DNA of 64,000 nt from positions 53,488,707 through 53,552,706 of the forward strand of contig CM069874.1 of NCBI GenBank assembly GCA_036172665.1, in the 5' to 3' direction. The notes under the pieces were generated by a model. It ran no database searches. It had not been told where the DNA came from and saw only the letters and a list, made by a program, of their open reading frames with translations. A program made the translations under genes and the position numbers. Of this stretch, positions 1-11,270 are shown in pieces (the stretch's first letter is position 1; each line of letters opens with the position of its first letter). Source of the DNA: Prosopocoilus inquinatus (taxonomy: Eukaryota > Arthropoda > Insecta > Coleoptera > Lucanidae).

Positions 1-884
1 CTCCCGAGGGTTAGCGCGAGGGGTACACGTTAAGTAAGTCGGCATCGCGAAGGCGATTAAAATGTGTAGTAGATGTTTGATAAGGGATGTTCACGAAATA
101 TTAGTCGGGAGGAGACGATGGTTTATTATGTGTTGTATGTGGTGGCCGCGGTGTGTTGCCGGGCATGAACTAAAGGGTACCTGCAGAATATGACCTGAGA
201 TGGTATGTTCCGGCAGAAGTGTTAGGGTGGTACATTCTCACGATTGGCAATGCGGTTTGAGGGTCATGAGTCATGAGTTTATGCGGAGGTATTCTAGTAA
301 CAGAATATTGTCCGGAACGCGATCCGGGGCGTTGGCCAGAGGATGATACCGTGCACCAGCATACGGTATCGGGGCTCTTGTCGCAGTGTGCAAACAGCAC
401 CGATGAAGAACACGGTACCGGCAAAGCAATTAGCTGTATTCTGCATTCATTGTGAGTGGGAATTCGGTTGATTGCATTCCTGATCAGGTGATGGCATTGA
501 ACTAACCAGAAAGGTCTGACATGATGTCATTGGACTGGTACGGAGTGGTGCTTGACTCTCACGCAGTCGGTGCATCAACTGATCCTGAGAACGTATACTT
601 GGGAGGCAAGGTATGCTAATATCCATCGGGAAGGGTGGGTTTCATATCCACAGATGAATGGGGCGTTAATGCATGCGAAGATGAGAAATCAACGTGCGAG
701 GATGACGTCTCCAATTTCCAATATCATTAAGAGGGAGCTACAGCTTTTAGATTCGCCGCTGGAGCAGATGGGGCCGGGAAAGCGGCCCCGGTAAGTGGAA
801 TGGTGAGTGAATGTTTATTGCAACTCCTTCCTGAGATAGGATTGTTTGTCTGTAATATTTAAATAAAAAAAAATCTAGCCAACA
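1..884 (+). repeat. LTR-like dispersed repeat, copy A (5' part cut by window edge)
   Basis: GC-richer than its surroundings. It matches 12800-13888 and 25600-26708 over nearly its whole length and 20640-20925 more weakly. The right end is CAACA at 880-884, and copies B and C start TGTTG, so the unit has the TG...CA shape of a retroviral-type long terminal repeat. A short hairpin GGGGCCGGGAAAGCGGCCCC lies at 769-788. Small open frames inside are not conserved between copies, so I treat it as non-coding. The LTR assignment is inferred from the ends; no internal gag or pol is visible. Confidence 0.55.
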
Positions 885-1039
885 ATTTTTTTATTAAGAA
901 TTTCTTCCTAAAATTTGAAATAAGGAAGCTTATAGGTACAGTTAGGTCAATCCGGAAATACACTGTATAATAAAAGAAATATATTCTACTTGTACAAAAT
1001 TATTCGTGAGCAACAAGAGCTTAAAAATGAGTTATTTAA

Positions 1040-3624
1040 CCCTCGCCGCCCGTCTGGGGTCTTTTTTGACCCCACGTAAACTAGAATCTATTTTTTTATG
1101 TTTATTCCGGGTGTATTGTCTTACACCCCTAGATATGCTTCTATCTAACTTAATAGAACACCGTCACAATTGTTTTTTTGTTTTTGTTGTAGTAAAACAT
1201 ATTTATGCCACAAAATATGCGTTTGGGGTTAATTTTGCCCCCAGGCGGGTAATACGTAATAAATTCTTAGCTACGTTTTTATGAAGTTTGGAATGATGTT
1301 TAGCATAAATTTGCAGTTTTTCATGTTTTTACAAGTTGGGGTTTGTTAGTTGGTTGTTGAAATTTATTCTTTTGTAATTGGAAATAAGATTCGGTATAAA
1401 CTTATAGTTATTCCTGTTTCTGCAAGTTGTGATTTGTTCGTTGTGACTGTTCGTTGTGTGTCGCAGTATGTTTCGTAATTTTGTGTAATATTATGCACAA
1501 ACATGTAATAATTCATGTTTCTGCAAGTTATAACATGAAACATGCCAATAGTCAATACTTATAAATGTAGCTCCATGGGAAGCGTTCTCGGTCAAAGTTT
1601 TACTGAATGATAAGTGATATGAAAATTTATTATGGCGGATTATAATATAAACTTTGCAAGAGGCTACAGTGAAGAACAAGCTTTGATGGATGTATACAAT
1701 TCTGATTTTGAGATCATAGATAACGAGAGCGATGGTAGTGATGCAGACGAAGATTTTACTGAACTGGAGGTAGTCGAAGCAAATGAAGCAAATCTAAGCA
1801 GCTCAGATACTGATAATGAAGACGGGAATGAAGAAGTTTGGATTAGCAAGGATGGAATAATACAGTGAAGTAGTATGGAGCCAGGACGTAAAAAGACACA
1901 GTCAAGGAATATTATAAAACAAATTCCTGGTATATCAAAACATTTAAATTTGTCCACCCACACAGACTGCTTTTGTGCATTTATGACGAACGAAATCATA
2001 GACAAAATATGCTTGCACACCAATGAAAGGGCAAATGAACAAAAGGAAAAGAAGTCAAGCCTAAAAAATTGGAAGGAATTACAACGTAGTGAGTTTTTGG
2101 CATTTTTGGGTCTAAGCTTGCTTTATGGTATAAGGTAAGGGTCACGGGAAAGATCTAAAAGAATTTTGGTCAGAAAAGTACGGTTATCCAATTTTTAGAG
2201 CTACAATGTCCAGACATCGTTTCACGAGCATACTTAGCTGTCTACGATTTGATGACAGAGGTACACGACAAGTTAGAAAAGAAGCAATTAAGAACAAGAT
2301 TGAACCTATAGCTGAAATAACTAATATGTTCGTTAGTCAATGCAAGAATGCTTATATACCAGGTCCAAATATTACTGTGGACGAACACCTGTGTACTTTT
2401 AGAGGAAGATGTAGTTTCAAGGTTTATATTCCTTCAAAGCCGGGAAAATATGGTACAAAAATATGGATGGCTGTAGACTGTGACTGTCGATACATTAGAA
2501 ACCTGCAAATATATTCTAGCAAAATACGAAACACAAAGGAACAGGAACAAGGAAAGCGGGTGGTGTTAGATTTGGTAACGCACTTAAACGGCTCTGGTCG
2601 CAATATTACTACTGATAACTTCTTTACTAGTTACAGTCTTGGGCAGGAATTATTGAAACAAAAATTAACTCTTGTCGCAACTGTCCGTAAAGAGCTTCCT
2701 TCCTGTATGCTCCCGTCAAAATTTCGCGAAGAGAAATCATCTGTTTTTGCTTATGCCAACAATACATTATTAGTTTCTTACGTTCCTAAAAAAGGAAAGG
2801 CTGTAGTTTTGTTGTCTACTCAACATAATAGATTTGACGTATCCGACGAAAAGCACAGAAAACCGGAAGTAATACTAAATTATAATTCCACTAAATTCGG
2901 TGTTGATACTATAGATCAAATGGCTAGGACCTATTCAACAAAAAGATCGACAAGAAGATGGCCACTTGCAGTATTTTTTGATCTTGTGGATTTTGCTGGA
3001 ATTAATGCTTACGTATTATTTTCTGAGCTTGACAATACATACAAAAATAAAACTGGAAGACGCCGCTTCTTATTAGAACTAGGCAAGGAATTAGTAAAAC
3101 AAGAAATAGAAAATAGAATTCAATACCCCAATCCAAGACAAGGAAAATTCATAAGGCCATTGAAAATGCAAACACCCGGACCTACCACAAAATAAACGAG
3201 GAAGATGCAGCATTTGTCCACGGCAAGCAGACAGAAAAACAAATATTTTATGTGATATGTGCAGTAAATTCGTTTGTAAGGAGCACCTTGAAATGCGCAC
3301 ATTATGTTTTACATGTTCTAGTTTAACGTTAGATGACAGTGGCTCAGACTAATATATTTACTACAGCAAAGTATTCACCTCATAAATAAATTTGCTTTAA
3401 AATTCATTTTGTTTATATAGTTTAGCTTATATATATAGTTTATTTACATTTAGTTTATTAAAGTTTATTAATAACTATCACATACAGACTAATCAATATA
3501 TATCTTTAAACATTAACATGAAAAATACGTTTTTTTTATAGCAAACCAACGCAACTTTAGGTTTGGGGTCAAAAGTGACCCCAGACGGGCAGTATGTAAT
3601 TTTAAGGTAGACGAGCGGTGAGGG
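1040..3624 (+). mobile_element. piggyBac element, complete ends, mutated transposase
   Basis: Flanked by TTAA at 1036-1039 and 3625-3628, the target site of piggyBac elements. Terminal inverted repeats start CCCTCGCCGCCCGTC on the left and, read from the right end, CCCTCACCGCTCGTC. A second inverted motif (GGGGTCxxxxxTGACCCCA and CAGACGGGCAG) lies further in at both ends. Length is 2,585 bp, close to autonomous piggyBac elements. The transposase frame is broken, so this copy should not move by itself, although the ends look usable. Confidence 0.93.
1632..3352 (+). pseudogene. piggyBac transposase, one stop and two frameshifts
   Basis: Starts at ATG 1632 with an acidic, serine-rich N-terminus. 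An in-frame TGA at 1866-1868 is followed in the same frame by the next part (1875-2138). A frameshift near 2130-2150 leads to the catalytic part, open to 3195. It holds the DDE_Tnp_1_7 motifs: VDEHLCTFRGRC with the first Asp about 59 codons into the 2206 frame, then TTDNFFTS, then GVDTIDQM with the last Asp pair. A second frameshift near 3190 separates the C-terminal cysteine-rich zinc domain (CSICP, CDMCSKFVCKEH, CFTC), which ends at 3352. All catalytic Asp residues survive. Family recognition is firm; reading as a pseudogene follows from the three lesions. Confidence 0.9.
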
Positions 3625-3628
3625 TTAA

Positions 3629-4546
3629 GAAATATGGAATGGAACTTAAAATTATCATAAAAAGACCTTTGTTTAATTAAAATAAAGCTTAAATGCTGTA
3701 TAAATGAAGTAGTTGGTGTAAGAATAGAAAATAGGTAAGTCTCGATCATGAAAATATCACATTGTGGGACGCCATGCCGAGACATCGAATATCGATAATC
3801 GGGCGTCGTTAAAATCAGCTGGCGAACTATAAACAATCGGAGGCGTCATATATTCAATGTCACCGTGGCGACGTGCGAGTGCAAAGCGGCGCAGAAACAA
3901 AACAAAGTTACCCTTGGCCGGCACAGCCTACTATTCCAGGCAGGTCAACAACCCACGTCGGGCTTATACTGCTGGGATGAGGCTGCGAGTCAGCGACCTT
4001 CAAAGAGAGAGATCCAGTGCAGTGAAAGCTACGAATGTTTAGAACTGTTCGATTTTAAAGTAAATCTGTCGTTGTTTATTGTATTGTCGAAAGCGAAAGC
4101 CAACTCGATGCACGTCCCGGCCATAATTTATTGCGGCATTCTTATGAATCGCTCAAGCAGTTGAAGAGTGCCCGTCGGGTTGAATGTTGTTTACTTTCGA
4201 TTGTTTTTATCGATTTAATCACCGATTTATTATTAGACCTCGCTCATGATATGCGAGATATTTTTATCGTCCGTTATGTTATGTATTGTAAACCTGTATC
4301 GGAACAAAAAGCTTTCGATCTCTACCTATATTTTTTAAATTATTTAATCGCCATTTTAATTCGATGTGTATTATTTGGTTTAAATCGAAATGTATTGCGG
4401 AAAAACAGTTTTTTTTTTATGCGTTGACCCGGTAAAACAGCGAATTAGGTTCACTTAAAAATCCGTGCACTGCAATCGTAAACCAATGAAATCGTCTTAT
4501 AACTACTTGAACCGAGGTCTGAACTGATGATCCGGGGAAAAGGTCA
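3629..4546. other. Unassigned stretch, slightly GC-rich core
   Basis: No recognised gene. 3840-4040 is richer in GC and open in two plus-strand frames. One frame from about 3865 is cysteine- and glutamine-rich but matches no family I know. It could be an old exon or repeat. 4200-4440 is AT-rich. Confidence 0.3.
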
Positions 4547-4775
4547 CAGGATGACTACGGGAGAATTTCTACCTCCTTAATTCTTTTAGTTTTGATTTTA
4601 GGAAAAAAAAAATGCTTAATACAAAACTTATAAGAACTAATTCAAAGTTTCTCTGTGTACTCACAGAAAAACAATTGATGGTCGGAGATATAAAGTAAAC
4701 TTAGGTTTTTTTTTTTAAAAGAAACACCTTGTATATTATTAAGTTCTTTGATTCTAAATTAAATTCTAATGGGAC

Positions 4776-5267
4776 TTTTAACTGTGGCCATAGAAATTGA
4801 CGTGTTAAAAATTTTGTCTCATGTTAACTTATGTTCCGTTCAAAATTTTAAGCAAATCTTTGTTTGTAATAATCAATTACATAATTTATTACAAAATAAA
4901 TATTACCAGAATAAGTGGCGCCTCATTAATTTAATTACTTTAATATGTAAAGTTGAAATTATTAACTACCAAATATGAATCGAGTAGGTCAAAATAAAAA
5001 ATTAATTCGTCAGACAGACATTTAGACGGCAGCGATTAATTTCATTTTAACGTTGACCTACTCGATTCATTAAAAATTTTGACTTTTAATATTAAATTAA
5101 TTGATTTAAAGATGAATCTGTTATTGTAGCAATGTGTAATTTGTAATAAATTATAAAATTAAATTAATATTATTAGAAATTGATATTAGCTTAAAATTTT
5201 GAGCAGAAAGTAAATTAACACGAGGCAACATTTTTAGCACGTAAAATCCCTATGGTCACAGTTAAAA
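4776..5267. mobile_element. Palindromic foldback element, 492 bp
   Basis: The outer arms TTTTAACTGTGGCCATAG and CCTATGGTCACAGTTAAAA pair imperfectly for about 85 bp (roughly 80% identity). The inner arms ATGAATCGAGTAGGTCAA (about 4975-4992) and TTGACCTACTCGATTCAT (about 5052-5069) pair perfectly over 18 bp. It is AT-rich and non-coding. It lies inside the left MITE arm. I see no clear target duplication. Confidence 0.6.
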
Positions 5268-5462
5268 AAGCAAAAAATTTTTCATATTTAAGTTTTCCAT
5301 TTTTTATTTTAGAAAGAAAAAAAAAGGTAAAAGAAGTTCTAGAATTTATTTCAGTACTGCAACAGATATTCATTCAAAAAAAAACAATTGAGCATCGGAT
5401 ACCCAAAAAATAAACGAAGTTTTGGTTTTAAATAAAAAAAAAAAAAAAAAAAAAATAAAACA

Positions 5463-6782
5463 ATGACATCGACTAATGCAGTCACGTCAATTTCAAGAGC
5501 GAATAAACCTTGCAGACAGTGCAATAATATTCCAGTAAATGGGTTAAAATGCATAATTTGTGGTGGATTAACTCATCCTGGTTGTGTGAAATATTTAAAA
5601 AATGTAATTGTCTACGGCGAAGATTCGATAAACTGTTGTGAAATTTTGGCAAGTCAGTCAAGTAGTGACAATTTGGCAGACGTCAATAACTGTACAAGTG
5701 GACATATAAATCAGTCTCCTAAACCGATGAGAAGAAATTTTTCTGATGTTAATGCTACTCTAATGAATTCAGTAGATTGCACTAAAGAAGAATTCTTTAA
5801 TATGTTTCAAATAATAACTTCGCAAAATAAGGAAATTATCGCTAAATTGGATAGTGTTCTATTGGAAAATAAATCTCTAAAGGATGAAATTAATCATTTA
5901 AAATTACAATTTAATTTACAAGATTCGGTTTCTAATAATAAAAGTGGAACAAGTGGAATAAGTGGACGAAAAGCAACATTTGCGGACGTATTAAATAGAA
6001 ACGTAATAATTGTTGAACCCAAAGATAAAACACTGCAAGAGCCTATTAAGGAGGTCTTAAAAAATAAAGTTGATGTGGTCGAAATGCAAGCTGGTATATC
6101 TATTGGAAAAAATACTAAGAAAGGAGGGATTCTTTTACAAGTTGAAAGATCTGAGACGTCTAAAGTGCAGAAGGTAATTTCTGAGAAACTTGGTAACAAT
6201 TATAAAATCTCTGTGCCAGGTAAGTTACAGCCGAAAATTAAGATAGTTGGTATATCACTGGAAGATGCAAAGGAGGATAATGAAGCACTTTTAGAAAAAA
6301 TTATAAGACAAAATAAGTTGAATTTAGATGCAGACGATCAACATTTAAAAATTATTTACAGGTCAAAACCTTACAAAAATAAGATAAACATTATTATGCA
6401 GGCACAGGCAAAAATATTTAATACTTTATTGTCCAAAGAATTTATATATGTGGGTTGGAGCATTGGTAAAGTCTTTGAACACTTCAGCATAGTTAGATGT
6501 TTCCATTGTGGAGAAATAGGTCACTTTGCTAATCAAAATGAGAAAAAATGCAGTAATAAAAAAAGGTGTGCAAAATGCTGCGGTGAACATAGTAGCAACT
6601 CTTGTCAAAGTGATATCCTTAAATGTCCATCTTGCTCAGATGCGAATGATAAGTTAGGATTAAGCATAGACATTAATCATTCGGGATGGGATAAAAATTG
6701 TCCTAGCTATCAAAGAATAATTTCTATTTTAAAAAATAAAACGAACTATAATGTGGATCTGAACATAATGAATAAAATATAG
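5463..6782 (+). CDS. ORF1 (gag-like) of CR1-like retrotransposon
   Basis: 439 codons from ATG 5463. ORF1 proteins of this group bind the element RNA and act as nucleic-acid chaperones. Visible here: an N-terminal C-x2-C...C-x2-C...H-x2-C finger at residues about 18-55, resembling the PHD-type finger of CR1 ORF1; a lysine/leucine-rich helical segment at about 105-150; and C-terminal zinc knuckles starting CFHCGEIGH at residue 346, then CAKCCGEH and CPSC. The frame is intact. It ends at TAG 6780-6782 and ORF2 continues in the same frame. The stop context TAG CAA TTA suggests readthrough into ORF2 (see findings). Confidence 0.85.
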   Translation: MTSTNAVTSISRANKPCRQCNNIPVNGLKCIICGGLTHPGCVKYLKNVIVYGEDSINCCEILASQSSSDNLADVNNCTSGHINQSPKPMRRNFSDVNATLMNSVDCTKEEFFNMFQIITSQNKEIIAKLDSVLLENKSLKDEINHLKLQFNLQDSVSNNKSGTSGISGRKATFADVLNRNVIIVEPKDKTLQEPIKEVLKNKVDVVEMQAGISIGKNTKKGGILLQVERSETSKVQKVISEKLGNNYKISVPGKLQPKIKIVGISLEDAKEDNEALLEKIIRQNKLNLDADDQHLKIIYRSKPYKNKINIIMQAQAKIFNTLLSKEFIYVGWSIGKVFEHFSIVRCFHCGEIGHFANQNEKKCSNKKRCAKCCGEHSSNSCQSDILKCPSCSDANDKLGLSIDINHSGWDKNCPSYQRIISILKNKTNYNVDLNIMNKI

Positions 6783-6788
6783 CAATTA
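6780..6788 (+). promoter_or_regulatory. Candidate stop-codon readthrough signal (UAG CAA UUA)
   Basis: The ORF1 stop and next two codons read TAG CAA TTA, which fits the UAG-CAR-YYA leaky context known from tobamoviruses. ORF1 and ORF2 share the frame and no ATG lies between the stop and the start of the endonuclease. Function is inferred from context alone. Confidence 0.6.
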
Positions 6789-9575
6789 AAAATTAAAAAA
6801 GATGATAATATTCGGCAACATCCAACACATTCTAAATCGATTGATAAATTGAGAATACTAAATATAAACTTACGAAGTATACTAAATAAAAAAATGGAAT
6901 TCAATTCGTTAATTGAGATACATGAACCTGATATTATCGTGGGAACTGAATCCTGGCTAAATGATAACATTTCCTCTAGTGAAATCTTTGGATCTGATTT
7001 GGTTTTTAGATATGACAGAATTGACAGAATTGGTGGTGGTGTGTTTATTTTAGTAAAAGGAAATTTCGACTGTCATGAATTCTGGAGGGATGATGAATTT
7101 GAAATGTTGGCTGTAATTACTCAAATATCAACAGCAAAACTGCTGATGGTAGCAGTGTATTGTTCCAGTAATCATTATAATTTCATAGATAAATTAATTA
7201 GTTTTATAAATAATGTAGAAGATCAATTTGAAAGAATTGCTATTATTGGAGACTTAAATTTACCAAGTATTGATTGGAGTGGCAATAAAATTGGTAATCA
7301 GTTACAATCAAAAATTAATGATTTGATTATACAATATTCACTGACTCAAATTGTTAATAAACCTACTAGACTTTTTCATAATGACACACGCGGAAATATT
7401 CTAGATGTTGTCATTGTTAGACCATCTGATATGGTGATAACTTGGGATGTTGAAGATGGAGTAAGTGATCACAATGTTGTCGTTGTTGACTTGGATCTTC
7501 AATTGCCTGTGATTACTGACAAAATAATAAAAATTTACCAGTATCAGAATGCAAACAATCTATTAATTATTAATGAACTTGAGAAAAAATTTCCGATATG
7601 GGTAAATTCCAGTGGAGACATTAATGAATTATGGAAATCTTTTGTGACATTGATTCACAATTTGGTTCTAAAATATGTTCCGTGCAAAGAAATTAAATCT
7701 ACAACTGATCCTGTTTATTACTCAAAACATGTGAAAAGATTAAAGAAAAAATTACGTCGGGCTTATCGTTTCAGGAAAATTTATAAAAATTATTACAAAC
7801 AATTATTATCTGAATTTAATGAAGCAAAGCACCATGCAAATGAACAGTACCTAATACACTTTATGGACAAGGATAATGGAAATCACTTATATCGATATAT
7901 ACAACGTTTGAATAAATCTACAACTTCTCAAATTTTGATAAAAAAAGATGGATGTCTGTTAGAAAACCTCACAGATACAGTAGAAGAATTGAATAGGTAT
8001 TTTATTAGTGTTTTTAATGAAAAAAATAATGCGATTCTAAATTTTAATGAAAATCAAACAGAAGTTTCTGATTTATTTCATTTTACTCGAAAAGATGTTG
8101 CTGATATTATTAAGGAACTCAAATGTCATAAATCTCCAGGTATTGATAATTTAACAGCTGAAATTTTACAAATTGGAGGTTATCACGTATCTAAATATTT
8201 AACGCTGTTTCAAATTAGCATTAATAATAGTATTTTACCAAATGACTGGAAGATATCAATAGTTCTGCCTGTTTATAAATCTGGTGTGAAGTCTGATTGC
8301 AATAATTATCGTCCAATTAGTTTAACATGTATTGTTTGTAAAATTTTAGAAAAACTTCTGACAAACTACCTACAATATTTTTGTGATAAGCACAACATAA
8401 TCAGTAGGAATCAACATGGTTTTAGAAAACATTTCTCCTGTGTTACTCAACTGTTAAATTTTCACAATGAATTGGTAGAAATTGTTGACGATAAGGGGCA
8501 GATAGATGCCATCTTTATTGATTTTACTAAAGCTTTCGATAAAGTTCCACATGATATTATTATAAGAAAATTATAAAATTTGAAGTGTGACATGCGAGTC
8601 ATCAAATGGATAAATGAATACCTGACGGATAGGAAGCAAAAAGTGAGAATAAATAATATTTTTTCATCTGAGCTAATAGTTACTTCTGGTGTGCCTCAAG
8701 GTAGTGTGATCAGTCCTATATTATTCATTATTTTTATAAATGACATTACACAAAATTTGAGTTGTGAAACAAAATTATTTGCTGATGACTGCGTTATTTA
8801 CAATCAAAGGAAGGATGCAGAAGATTGGATTTTGCTCCAAGGAGATTTAGACAAAATTCAGATGTGGTGTAATGAAAATAAAATGGAAATTAATACAAAA
8901 AAATGTGTTGCAATGTCTTTTGGTACCAAAATGTTGTTCCAGGCTCATCCATATAAATTAGGAAATGATTTGATAAAATATGATGATACATGCAAATACC
9001 TAGGAGTTACTTTTCGAAATGATTTAAATTGGAATAATCACATTCAGAATATTTTAAAAAAAGCTTATAAATCTTTGTATTTCATAACAAGAAATCTTAA
9101 AGGCTCTGGTAAACCAGTACTTCAAAAAGCTTACATCACATATGTTCGTCCTAAGATTGAGTACGCACAAGAAGTCTGGGACCCATACCAATATTATTTA
9201 ATTCAAGATCTGGAAATGTTACAGCATAAAGCAGCTCGGTATGTTTGTAACGACCACAGAACAACTGCGTCTGTATCACGTATGCTCAAGGAACTAAATT
9301 GGGATAGTCTATCTTCTAGAAGAAAAACAGCAAGATTAAAATTATTTTGTTATATTCATTTTCAACACGATTCGATGCACAATTTTCTATCTAAATTAAA
9401 AGTAAATGATTCTTGTACTAGAAAAAAACATAACTTCACTTATAAAATACCCTTTTCGAAGTCTAATCTTCATAAATTTTCTTTTTTTCCTAAAACTATA
9501 CAAGAATGGAATAATTTAAATGAAAAAGATTTGATTAAATTATTAGAAAATTGTGTATACAAAATTAAAAATTAA
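6783..9575 (+). CDS. ORF2 endonuclease-reverse transcriptase, one internal stop
   Basis: Open from the codon after the ORF1 stop. The endonuclease shows the first Asn motif (NINLRS, 6861-6878), GTESWL with Glu at 6948, GDLNLP with Asp at 7251 and SDHN at 7464-7475. RT motif A (FIDFTKAFD) has Asp at 8520. An in-frame TAA at 8574-8576 interrupts it. The frame continues with GVPQGSVISP and FADD (8778-8789), then a C-terminal region like CR1/L2 elements. The first in-frame ATG is at 6894, downstream of the NIN motif, so independent initiation there would give a damaged endonuclease. The TAA removes the FADD box from the product, so this copy looks inactive unless read through. Confidence 0.85.
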
Positions 9576-10137
9576 GATGTAAGTAATTATGTTTGATTAT
9601 TAGGCCACCAAGTATATTATACTATACGCCTAATTTGTAACAATAAACATTTTACCATTAACATATTAAATTGATTTAAACATTTTCTAAAAATTAATTT
9701 TTAAACTAGAAATGAAAAATATTACGGAAAAATTGAACTTCAAAAAATTACAGAAAATTTCTTCATTTTTTTTTCTTTTTAACAAGTTTTGAATCTCATC
9801 TCAGTATAAAATTTCTATTTCTAAAATATAAAAATTAAAAAATGAAATAGGAATTATTTTATAGACACCTTCTACATTATTAGTTTTATTATTATTTATT
9901 ATTATTATTATTCAAGTAGAATTTAGTTTAGATTCGAAAATTGTAATAATAAATGGGTGTTCCATTTAAGAAAATCTAAGTTTAGTTTATATCTCGTTTA
10001 TCCGACCATCAATTGTATTTCTTTGAGCACACAGAGAAACTTTGAATTAGTCCCTATAAGTTCTGTATTACATTTTTTTTCCTGAAATCAAAAATAAAAG
10101 AGTTAAAAGGGGTAGAAATTCTCGTGTAGTCACTCTG

Positions 10138-11270
10138 TACACAAGCATACGATATCATTGTGACTTATCGCAGTGACAGTAACAGTGATGAGGTGCACGA
10201 TACTGGCAAGATTTATTAACATGCAATTATTGAAATAAACATTTCAGTTTCACTTGTCGACGTGGGTTCGAATCCCACCAGGGGTATAGAGGTTTGTGTT
10301 ATCCGGATTGTGACCCAGCTTATGAAACAAAGTAAACTGTCTGGAATGGTGACGCCGTAAGGCAATAATGCGCAAAAGCTCCAGCACAACTTACTTAATG
10401 CTTATAGCTTCTTAGTACTAATTGGTACTGAGATCCAATTCTTGCGAATTGCTGTTCTTTTTTTTATTTTCCAGACCGGTTTTGTAGCATATCCGGTTGT
10501 AATAGTAAATGAAACAATTTTTTTACGATTCTAAACTAAATTTTACGTTACATTTTCCAAAATATTCAATTTAATTTATTACAAAGCTAATAATATTTTC
10601 AAAATGTATACAAACTTAAAATTTCTACTATTTCACTATTAAATTAGAGTGTTCTACTCACAGAAAAATGTTGAAATTGATAACATCCAGCAGCAAGTTT
10701 CAAATTGAATCTGATAACTCTAATGAAAGATTATTTTTCTATTCGTAAGAACTTCAAAACACACAAAAATTATGAATTAAGAGAAGATATGAGTGTTGCA
10801 AATTATGAACTAACCAGAGTGAATAACTAATCTCATGTCAAAATTAAAGTTTTCCACCAGATATCTACCAAATCGTTTTCAGTTTTGCGTTCGTTATTAA
10901 GTTGAAACGCCATGGATGACGTCAATTTTAAGAAATGCAACCGCACCAAACCGGTGGAAATAAAACCATAGGCATATTAAACCTAAATGTCTTTCAAGTA
11001 ACTCATCATAATTTATGTATATGTACATCTTCTATTAACGCAGCTTTGACCCTGATCCTTCGTCCATCTTCTAGATATACTAATCTTCTTTTCTGCTTCT
11101 TGATTACTTTCCCCACCCGCCAATGTCGTGCTGTTACTGGAAATATTGGTTTTCCGGATTTTTTCTCCAAGCAAACTGTAAGTTCTTTCATATATTTTTT
11201 TTCAAACTCTCCCTTGTATTTTCCATATGTTTAACAGAAATGCATAACTTTTAATACAAAGTCTTTTCTC
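10138..11270. other. Unassigned AT-rich stretch with a tRNA-like T-arm
   Basis: Holds the T-arm described at 10268-10286 and a 19-codon frame at 10912-10971 that I do not consider a gene. A lysine/arginine-rich minus-strand frame at 11006-11191 (HWRVGKVIKKQKRR) vaguely recalls the C-terminal part of retroelement integrases, but it is too short to assign. Nothing else recognised. Confidence 0.35.
10262..10300 (+). repeat. tRNA T-arm, probable SINE or tRNA remnant
   Basis: GTGGG-TTCGAAT-CCCAC makes a perfect five-pair T-arm with a B-box (GGTTCGAATCCC) and is followed by an acceptor-like GGGGTA. No matching 5' acceptor strand, D-arm or anticodon arm lies within 80 bp upstream, so this is not a whole tRNA. 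A tRNA-derived SINE fragment is the likeliest reading. Confidence 0.5.

Larger units (their letters stand above)
5437..9644 (+). mobile_element. CR1-like non-LTR retrotransposon
   Basis: Two-gene LINE: ORF1 with a cysteine finger and zinc knuckles, ORF2 with an apurinic-type endonuclease and reverse transcriptase. It interrupts a reverse MITE copy, which fixes both ends to within about 10-20 bp. The left end abuts a run of about 22 A. The right end lies near AATAAA at about 9642, after a short 3' UTR without a long poly-A tail. The 5' UTR is nearly absent, so the copy may be slightly 5'-truncated. ORF1 finger, endonuclease type and the C-terminal region after the RT suit the CR1/L2 group; the clade is judged by eye. 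Confidence 0.82.
4547..10137. mobile_element. Composite of inverted MITE arms with nested insertions
   Basis: The left end starts CAGGATGACTACGGGAGA. The right end, read inward, starts CAGAGTGACTACACGAGA and is followed by TA. Both match the ends of the intact MITE at 56814-57523. 4547-4775 matches that MITE forward. 5290-5436 plus 9645-10137 match it in reverse, and joining those two pieces restores a continuous MITE, so the material between (the CR1-like element) is an insertion. A foldback sits at 4776-5267. How the forward and reverse MITE pieces came together is inference. Confidence 0.65.

Noticed and set aside
170..424. Proteins encoded by the LTR-like repeat
   Set aside because: Frames differ in length and phase between copies A, B and C, so there is no sign of coding constraint.
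5437..5458. Poly-A run before ORF1 as the tail of a retroposed copy in plus orientation
   Set aside because: It lies at the 5' side of the element; the split-MITE comparison shows the target itself was A-rich here, so the run is target or junction sequence.
8574..8576. Second readthrough stop in ORF2
   Set aside because: TAA followed by AAT does not fit a leaky context and splits RT motif A from FADD; a plain inactivating mutation is simpler.
10262..10300. Complete tRNA gene
   Set aside because: Only the T-arm and a possible 3' acceptor strand are present; no matching 5' half upstream.
11006..11191. Small basic protein on the minus strand
   Set aside because: Some resemblance to integrase C-termini, but too short, isolated and without neighbouring domains.
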